Shown: positions 6,949 to 11,389 of the stretch, one piece after another
Layout: the number at the start of each line of letters is the position of its first letter
Position numbering within the stretch: position 1 is the first letter of the stretch
Assembly (NCBI GenBank): GCA_002404055.1
Contig: DHIZ01000171.1
Span: 1 to 11,389, forward strand
DNA: 11,389 bases
Reading direction: 5' to 3'
Source: Chloroflexi bacterium UBA4733
GTDB taxonomy: Bacteria > Chloroflexota > UBA4733
Translations under genes and position numbers: made by a program
Notes under the pieces: generated by a model
What the model was told of the DNA's origin: nothing
Databases searched by the model: none
What the model saw: the letters and a program-made list of their open reading frames with translations, nothing else

Positions 6949-7920
6949 TCATCCCCGCGCCAGCAGCGCTGCGCCGAGCATGCCGGCGTCGTCGCCCAGC
7001 GCGGCGGCGACGATCGGCGTATCGCGTGCGGCAACGCAGATGCAGTTCGGGCGGGCCACTTTGCTCGCCCAGTTGATGAACGTGTCACCCAGCGCTTCCA
7101 CCACGCCGCCGCCCAGGATGATCATGTCGGGATCGAAGAGATTGATGGCGGAAGCGATGCCGTAGCCAAGGTACTCGGCGGCGCGCTTCAGCACACGCTT
7201 GGCAACCTTGTCGTCCTGCGCCAGTGCGTCGGCCAGATCGCTGCTCTTCATGTTGGCAAGGTTGCCGGCGACGATGTGGGTCAGCGCGCTCTTCTTGCCC
7301 TGTTGTACGGCAGCGATAATGTCACGCTGAATGGCGGTTCGGCTGGCCATCGCTTCCAGGCAGCCGCTGTGTCCGGCGCCACAACGTGGGCCGCCGGGCG
7401 CCACGAAGGTGTGACCTATCTCGCCGGCAGCGTTATGCGCCCCTCCGTAGAGCTTGCCGTCCAGCACCAGGCCGCCGCCGATCCCGGTGCCGACGAAGAA
7501 GGTCACGACGCGGCTCTTGCCGCGACCGGCGCCCAACTGGTGCTCGCCGAGCGTCGCCACCCGCACGTCGTTGCCCACGGCCACCGTCACGCCCAGTTCA
7601 CGCTCCAGGATCGCCCGCACCGGGACATCCTGCCAGCCAAGGTTGGGCGCCGTGCCCACCACTCCCGTCTCCGGGTCGACCGGCCCGGGTACGCCGATGC
7701 CAACGGCGCGGACGGAGGAAAAGGGGATGCCGGCATTCTCCACAGCACTGCGTGCGCAGGCGGCCACGTCGGCCAGTAGCGCTTCAGCGTCCCGCTTCTT
7801 GCGCGTGGAGATCTTGGCGCGACCGGTGATGCTGTTGTCGGCAGTCACCACGCCGGCCAGCGCTTTGGTGCCGCCCAGATCGATGCCCACGACCACGTCA
7901 CCCTGCTGCTCAGAGGCCAT
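6949..7920 (-). CDS. ROK-family sugar kinase (glucokinase-like)
   Basis: This cytoplasmic kinase of 323 residues phosphorylates a hexose, most likely glucose, although ROK substrates cannot be fixed from sequence. Landmarks from the ATG at 7920: phosphate loop GIDLGGTKALAGVV (12-25), VGIGVPGPVD (73-82), catalytic-base segment GNDVR (Asp118), VGTGIGGGLV (143-152), GEIGH (166-170), GPRCGAGHSGCLEAMAS (177-193) and FDPDMIILGGG (262-272). The ROK zinc motif is normally CxCGxxGC. Here it reads CGAGHSGC, with Ala in place of the middle Cys, so metal binding may be altered. The frame is open to a GTG at 7965, but AAGGGAG lies 5 nt before 7920, which decides the start. Its stop is 4 nt from the ppk1 ATG, giving a tight ROK-ppk1 operon. 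Confidence 0.88.
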   Translation of the reverse strand: MASEQQGDVVVGIDLGGTKALAGVVTADNSITGRAKISTRKKRDAEALLADVAACARSAVENAGIPFSSVRAVGIGVPGPVDPETGVVGTAPNLGWQDVPVRAILERELGVTVAVGNDVRVATLGEHQLGAGRGKSRVVTFFVGTGIGGGLVLDGKLYGGAHNAAGEIGHTFVAPGGPRCGAGHSGCLEAMASRTAIQRDIIAAVQQGKKSALTHIVAGNLANMKSSDLADALAQDDKVAKRVLKRAAEYLGYGIASAINLFDPDMIILGGGVVEALGDTFINWASKVARPNCICVAARDTPIVAAALGDDAGMLGAALLARG

Positions 7921-7925
7921 CTGTT

Positions 7926-7932
7926 CTCCCTT
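7926..7932 (-). promoter_or_regulatory. Shine-Dalgarno of the ROK kinase
   Basis: AAGGGAG on the leftward strand lies 5 nt before the ATG at 7920. It favours this start over the in-frame GTG at 7965. Confidence 0.7.
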
Positions 7933-7999
7933 ACGCTCGCGTCGCCGCGTCAGCACGGTCAACACGGCGACCCATGCTACGGACGCCGACGATGCCGTG

Positions 8000-8035
8000 A
8001 TTATGCACTATAGCGAGTCGGAAACCTAACGGGAC
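8000..8035 (-). promoter_or_regulatory. AT-rich pocket, possible ROK-ppk1 promoter
   Basis: Two overlapping -10-like hexamers, TATAGT (8012-8007) and CATAAT (8005-8000), occur in otherwise GC-rich DNA about 80 bp upstream of the ROK start. No good -35 is found at 16-18 bp from either (TAGGTT is the best). Apart from this, 7933-8178 shows no gene or repeat that I can support. Confidence 0.25.
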
Positions 8036-8178
8036 CGTGCTTTGGGACGACAAGGTGTAAGGCTGCGGGAGCGTCATTCGGTGGCGATAACCGCCAAAGT
8101 CAAGACGAAGTCACGGCCGAGTACCGGACGCGCCGCGCCGGCTGTCCCCCATAGTTTTGCGCCGGATGCTTGGGACCT

Positions 8179-8324
8179 CCCGGCGACTGAAGTCGCGGGC
8201 TATTCGAAGCGAAGTCCGCCTACGCGGACTACCGTAGCCGCCGAAGGCGGGTACCCACCGCAGTGGGTGTTTGCCGGGTACCCACGCGTAGCGTGCGTGT
8301 TAGCCCGCGACTTCAGTCGCCGGG
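8179..8324. repeat. Nested palindromic repeat element
   Basis: A perfect 24-bp inverted repeat (8179-8202 and 8301-8324) bounds a 146-bp unit. Each arm contains its own small palindrome GCGACTGAAGTCGC. Inside, in order, are AGTCCGC/GCGGACT (8213-8230, loop CTAC), CCGCC/GGCGG (8238-8250), CCCAC/GTGGG (8254-8267), the palindrome GGGTACCC (8276-8283) and CACGC/GCGTG (8283-8295). This is the build of a dispersed REP/MITE-like element. From memory, closely similar arms and AGTCCGC hairpins recur in Chloroflexota and some other environmental genomes, but no search was possible. I see no clear target-site duplication and no coding frame. Confidence 0.75.
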
Positions 8325-8520
8325 CGCGGCGGAGACGCCGTTAGCAAGCGGACCGCGCAACACTTTGAGGTACGTCCCGCCGCGCCTGCCGCCTGGGCGG
8401 TTACGCGCCGACAGCGTTGAGCGGCGGGCCACGGAACCAGGAGATTTATCCGGACCGTTCACGGTCTGGTCCCCGCTGCGCCGGGAGCGGCATTCGCATC
8501 CCTCCTGATGTTCGCCCACA
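8325..8520. other. Hairpin-rich non-coding stretch
   Basis: Between the nested repeat and the lipoprotein gene there is no convincing gene. Several short perfect hairpins follow one another: GGCG/CGCC (8328-8339), CCGCC/GGCGG (8389-8400), GACCGT/ACGGTC (8453-8466) and CCGCT/AGCGG (8473-8490). This could be part of the same repeat family, a structured RNA on the leftward transcript or the remnant of an insertion-sequence end. None of these is proven. Confidence 0.35.
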
Positions 8521-8549
8521 GTAACGACCTGGCGCGGCGCCAGCGTTAC
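8521..8549. terminator. Strong hairpin over the lipoprotein stop codon
   Basis: GTAACG (8521-8526) pairs with CGTTAC (8544-8549), and CTGGCG (8529-8534) with CGCCAG (8538-8543), leaving a CGG loop and a 2-nt bulge: 12 base pairs in total. The TAA of the lipoprotein gene (8548-8546) lies within the stem. No T-run follows leftward, so it may act as a weak terminator or as 3'-end protection. Confidence 0.45.
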
Positions 8550-9070
8550 GGCGCGACCGCCCGAATAAGGTCTGATAAAGGCATGGCCTTCGGCAATTTG
8601 GGCGACATTGGATCCAGTGATTGAATAACTCCGCCACGATTGAGGAATACACCCCCTACTGGTCCATACTCCCCGGAATCCTTGCCCGGAGCTATCGTAA
8701 AATGTACGAGGAAGAGTACATAGGACTGCCCAGACTGGAGTAACGGCCCGGCATCCTCGATCACGACGCGGGGATCGAGACTACCTAACTGGCGAATCTT
8801 GATGATATTTCCACTGACCACACCGCGAATCACCCGATCAACTCGAACGTCGGTAGTGACGGTAGGCTCACCCCCAGGGTTCGTTTTCCGAGTGGAGGTG
8901 GCAGTTACCTGGACTACGGCAATGGCTTGAGCGTTCACCTGCTGAATCGACGTATACGATATGCCAGTGCCACTATAATGGGTAATCCCGCCGGCCGGTC
9001 CTGTGGAGCAACCGATCAACATCGTGAGCAACAGGAGCACGACGGAGCACCAGACGATCACACGGTTCAT
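8546..9070 (-). CDS. Lipoprotein of unknown function, partner of the metalloprotease
   Basis: This is a 174-residue secreted lipoprotein. Its signal segment MNRVIVWCSVVLLLLTMLIG ends in the lipobox LIGC, so Cys21 would be lipidated. The mature part reads as an all-beta domain: QAIAVVQVTA, then VTTDVRVDRVIRGVVSGNIIKI, SGQSYVLFL and YGPVGGVFLNRGG. This resembles the widespread small exported proteins with a beta-barrel (OB-like) pattern in which a metabolite- or protein-binding role is unproven; I cannot name a family. No other Cys is present in the mature chain. GGAGGG lies 6 nt before the ATG at 9070. The gene starts 24 nt after the protease stop, so the two are very likely co-transcribed and may work together on the outside of the membrane. 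Confidence 0.8.
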   Translation of the reverse strand: MNRVIVWCSVVLLLLTMLIGCSTGPAGGITHYSGTGISYTSIQQVNAQAIAVVQVTATSTRKTNPGGEPTVTTDVRVDRVIRGVVSGNIIKIRQLGSLDPRVVIEDAGPLLQSGQSYVLFLVHFTIAPGKDSGEYGPVGGVFLNRGGVIQSLDPMSPKLPKAMPLSDLIRAVAP

Positions 9071-9076
9071 GACACA

Positions 9077-9082
9077 CCCTCC
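9077..9082 (-). promoter_or_regulatory. Shine-Dalgarno of the lipoprotein gene
   Basis: GGAGGG on the leftward strand, 6 nt before the ATG at 9070, fixes the lipoprotein start. It lies in the 24-nt gap after the protease stop. Confidence 0.75.
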
Positions 9083-9094
9083 AAAGGTATGACG

Positions 9095-10576
9095 CTACGG
9101 ATGGCTGTACAGGAAATTGATGCCGTCAATTTCCGGTTGCTGCGGCGTGGTCTCGTGGCAGGCGTAGTAGAACCTATTAATACCTGCGTCCATTATCGGG
9201 ACAAAGCAGACGCCGTTATCGGCGGCATGGTCTAAGCCGAGGGCATGGCCCATTTCGTGTACTATGGCGGCTATCCGTGCGTTCTGATCGACATAATAGC
9301 CCTCTGGATTCGTCTGATCTGTGGGCGGTAGGTAATACTCATTGTAATGCACCTCCACCTGGCCCCCCACATAACCACCGAAGGGACACGCGATCCAGGT
9401 GGTCAATGCCCATGCGCCGGTCTTACCGTCATTACTGTTTGTGGAATGGATGTCCCAGTTCGAGGAGTCGCCTGCGCCGATGGAAACGAGACTGCCGACG
9501 ACAGCATTCCAGTTGCCATAGGCGGTGTTCGTCGCGGCATCGTAGGGAGCGGTATTCTGGTTGTACACCAGCAGCGAAGTATGCCCCCATTTGCAGCCGT
9601 TCAGGGTATAGGCGCCATCGGACGTGGGGAACGGCGACCAGTTGATCGAGGATCCCCCGGTGGTATGCAGCCAATAGCCAAAGAACAGCTTGAAGTCGCT
9701 GAGATTATTGAACGGCTTCATGTTTTGGGCAGTGAAGTAACTGAGGGCTCCGCCTTGCGAGGCGTCGAAGCCGAGGACGATGTCAAAGTTGTTGGCGATC
9801 TGCCAGAGACTGTCGGGGACCTTGCCGTTTGCCGGCCCTCCCCAGCCAATCAAGTTCCACCCATTGGTCAACTGGATCGTGGAGGTCGCGGTAGGGACCT
9901 GACCGTAAATGCTCAGCGTCCCCGACGACTTCATATGGAGCCAGTAGCCGGTCAAGGGATACAGATCGGTCAGGGTGTTGAAGTAATACATGTTGGGGTC
10001 GGTGAAGTAGCTCAATGCACCTCCCTGGCTGGCGTCAAAGGCGAGGACAATGTCGTAGGAACCGCTGACGGAATAGAGGATGCTGTTCATGCTGGTGGAT
10101 GTTGGAATCACGGGATAGCTCATCAGGTTCCAGCCTGCGGTCAGCAGTATCGACTCATTGGTGTACTGACCGCTCCCCGTGAGGTTCTGGACGGGGGCGG
10201 CTTGGAGCGGTTTCACCGGTGTGCTTGACCCCTGTGGCACGCCGCGTACCGGCCCGTTGCCACCCACCGCCGTCAACGTTCCGGGGATGCCGGCCTTGTC
10301 GTTCCAGGCGCAGCCGGAAGGACCGATGCCGCCATAGCAGCCGGTGAAACTCGCCGTGTAGCCGGCAACCGTGAAGCTGATGGTGTCACCAGTCTGGGCG
10401 TAGTTGGCCGTAGCAGGATTCGTGCTATCCGGCCCGTACACGGCCACCCGCACTTTGCCGCTGATCCCGTTATTGCCGACCGTGCCCTGGCCGCACAGCG
10501 TGCTGCTGCCCGTCGGGTGGGGACAATAGGCATCGACGACGGTGCCGTTCGGCGCGGCGGAACCATTGAGGAGCAC
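9095..10576 (-). CDS. Secreted matrixin-type zinc metalloprotease with GWNL/GYW repeats
   Basis: The open frame of 493 codons (from GTG 10576) encodes an exported protease. Residues 1-110 form a beta-rich domain (GTVVDAYC, GDTISFTVAGY). Two tandem units of about 80 residues follow (145-225 and 236-315): each opens with LTxGWNL, shares the 13 residues FDASQGGALSYFT and ends near GYWLH. The C-terminal catalytic domain (about 325-493) carries HEMGHALGLDH (440-450), the HExxHxxGxxH site with ligands His440, His444 and His450 and the general base Glu441, then the Met-turn region PIMDAG (Met462). This is the metzincin/M10 layout. The coding sequence clearly continues upstream of the GTG into a signal peptide (see 10577-10726), so 10576 is not the natural start. 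A lipoprotein gene follows 24 nt downstream. Confidence 0.85.
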   Translation of the reverse strand: MLLNGSAAPNGTVVDAYCPHPTGSSTLCGQGTVGNNGISGKVRVAVYGPDSTNPATANYAQTGDTISFTVAGYTASFTGCYGGIGPSGCAWNDKAGIPGTLTAVGGNGPVRGVPQGSSTPVKPLQAAPVQNLTGSGQYTNESILLTAGWNLMSYPVIPTSTSMNSILYSVSGSYDIVLAFDASQGGALSYFTDPNMYYFNTLTDLYPLTGYWLHMKSSGTLSIYGQVPTATSTIQLTNGWNLIGWGGPANGKVPDSLWQIANNFDIVLGFDASQGGALSYFTAQNMKPFNNLSDFKLFFGYWLHTTGGSSINWSPFPTSDGAYTLNGCKWGHTSLLVYNQNTAPYDAATNTAYGNWNAVVGSLVSIGAGDSSNWDIHSTNSNDGKTGAWALTTWIACPFGGYVGGQVEVHYNEYYLPPTDQTNPEGYYVDQNARIAAIVHEMGHALGLDHAADNGVCFVPIMDAGINRFYYACHETTPQQPEIDGINFLYSHP

Positions 10577-10726
10577 CGTCCCGCCATAGATGGCCGACCC
10601 GGTCGTCGGGATGACGGTGTCGGCGCTCGCTATCGGCGTGCTGATGAACAGGGAGGAGCAGAGCCAGAGCAGCAGGCACGTCCCGCGCTACTGCCTGCTG
10701 CTGCACACGTTGCCAAACCGGCGCAT
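10577..10726 (-). other. 5' end of the protease gene: signal-peptide code with in-frame TAG
   Basis: In frame with the protease, the stretch after 10687 reads RGT then CLLLWLCSSLFISTPIASA, followed by DTVIPTTGS: a good hydrophobic core with an ASA|D cleavage site. The only nearby in-frame ATG (10726) gives MRRFGNVCSSRQ and then TAG (10690-10688), just before the hydrophobic core. An N-terminal MRR followed by a core is what a signal peptide should look like, so a single nonsense change appears to split it. Translation could otherwise begin at a CTG (10675). A sequencing error is also possible. GGACGGTGG precedes the ATG at 10726 as a weak Shine-Dalgarno. Confidence 0.6.
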
Positions 10727-10837
10727 GGCCACCGTCCATTCCTAGCGCACGACAAATTGACGCCAAATGCCGCCTGCTTAATCGCATGTAGCATAACCAG
10801 ATCAACTGGGTGGTAGTTGGCGTGTAGGACCTTTATG

Positions 10838-11389
10838 CTATGCACCGCCAGGTCGTGTTTCAGGTGGTCGCGGGGGCACTCCTACCTCGTCAACGTTCTG
10901 GCCGACTACGGCGGGCAACCAGGCCTGCGGATTCGCCGTCCAGGCCCGAATCATCCCTTCGCGGATGCCGGCGACGCTCACGCGCCAGGCATCGTAGTCG
11001 GACCACAGCACCAGGCTTCGCACGATCAGGCAACCCGCACCAAGGATGCGAGCACGCTCCACCGGCAGGTTGAAACGCCGGGCGATGGCCTGGCTGGATT
11101 GTTGGGTCAGCAGCGCTTCGGCCTGCGCCAGGCAAGTGGTGCTGAGGGTGCCGGGCGGGCAGCCGTCCAGCGCCAGCGACTGCAAGGTGACAGCGGAACC
11201 GCCGGTGATGACGGGCTGCAGACCATCGCGGGACGGCGGCGAGGGGAGTGTCGTCAGCGCCGCTCGCACCGCTTCGTCGGCCGCTTCGCGCTCGTCTACC
11301 GAAGGCGGGTCGCCCGCCAGGTGCGCCCCTGTCAAGCTGCTTGCCCCGATGGGCAAGGAACGCTGCCAGAGCAGTGCGCGACCCGCCAC
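10838..11389 (-). CDS. ppx: Exopolyphosphatase, Ppx/GppA family (3' part)
   Basis: This is the C-terminal 183 residues of a Ppx/GppA phosphatase; the gene runs off the right edge, so the first codon here is not its start. Family features: SLPIGASSLTGAHLAGDPPS (11-30), the second phosphate-binding glycine loop TGGSAVTL (62-69), FNLPVERARILGAG (106-119) and the closing VSVAGIREGMI (137-147). These proteins hydrolyse terminal phosphate from polyphosphate, or from pppGpp in the GppA case; sequence alone does not separate the two. The chain ends shortly after the second ASKHA domain, so this is the short form without a C-terminal HD domain. With ppk1 4 kb away on the same strand, polyphosphate is the likelier substrate. 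Stop codon TAG at 10840-10838. Confidence 0.85.
   Translation of the reverse strand: MAGRALLWQRSLPIGASSLTGAHLAGDPPSVDEREAADEAVRAALTTLPSPPSRDGLQPVITGGSAVTLQSLALDGCPPGTLSTTCLAQAEALLTQQSSQAIARRFNLPVERARILGAGCLIVRSLVLWSDYDAWRVSVAGIREGMIRAWTANPQAWLPAVVGQNVDEVGVPPRPPETRPGGA

Noticed and set aside
6945..7088. N-terminal extension of ppk1 to 7088
   Set aside because: It would overlap the ROK gene by about 140 bp, and the extra residues resemble a shadow frame. A start at 6944 right after the ROK stop fits better.
6844..7779. 311-codon rightward ORF opposite ppk1 and the ROK kinase
   Set aside because: It is antisense to two well-supported genes and crosses their junction. It has no recognisable domain.
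8042..8508. Short rightward ORFs through the palindromic repeat
   Set aside because: They read straight through inverted repeats and hairpins and encode Arg-rich, low-complexity peptides. They are by-products of the repeat.
8546..9070. Lipoprotein as a true TIMP-type inhibitor
   Set aside because: TIMPs need a free N-terminal Cys and disulfides. Here the only mature Cys would be lipidated. Other modes of inhibition remain open.
9347..10228. 293-codon rightward ORF opposite the metalloprotease
   Set aside because: It is antisense to the repeat and catalytic domains, whose motifs are unmistakable on the other strand.
1..11389. tRNA, rRNA, CRISPR array or integrase
   Set aside because: I read both strands for tRNA-like arms, regularly spaced direct repeats and recombinase motifs and found none.

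Overview
The window looks like chromosomal DNA from a high-GC bacterium that uses a Gram-positive/actinobacterial/Chloroflexota-type LexA box (GAAC-N4-GTTC). The DnaE2-type polymerase, Ppk1, ROK kinase, short-form Ppx, GWNL/GYW-repeat surface protease and a nested palindromic repeat together make a Chloroflexota relative (for example Thermomicrobia-like) my best guess. That placement is inference, not proof.

Layout. (1) Positions 1-1131 have visibly lower GC and softer codon bias than the rest. They hold a LexA-box-like dyad (24-43), one unrecognised rightward ORF (about 260-739) and a second rightward ORF (755-1093) whose reading frame seems to switch before ending at 1131. (2) Positions 1132-4440, leftward: an SOS-type promoter with a perfect LexA box, dnaE2 (error-prone C-family polymerase), and a 41-codon ORF starting in an ATGA overlap with the dnaE2 stop. 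The leftward and rightward genes meet tail to tail at 1131/1132. (3) Positions 4606-7920, leftward: a ROK sugar kinase and, 4 nt behind it, polyphosphate kinase ppk1. (4) Positions 7921-8545: a non-coding, hairpin-rich stretch with a perfect 24-bp inverted repeat enclosing smaller hairpins. (5) Positions 8546-10726, leftward: a secreted matrixin-type (HExxHxxGxxH) zinc metalloprotease with two GWNL/GYW repeats, followed 24 nt later by a lipoprotein. The protease signal-peptide region is interrupted by an in-frame TAG. (6) Positions 10838-11389, leftward: the 3' part of a Ppx/GppA exopolyphosphatase that continues past the window edge.

How they may work together. Ppk1 makes polyphosphate and Ppx degrades it. 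The ROK kinase is tightly coupled to ppk1 and may draw on the same phosphate economy. DnaE2 is an SOS-induced translesion polymerase, and its operator is visible. The protease/lipoprotein pair is probably an exported two-gene unit of unknown target. The strongest candidates for something undescribed are that pair with its amber codon, the SOS-flanked convergent small-ORF cassette at the left end, and the nested palindromic element.
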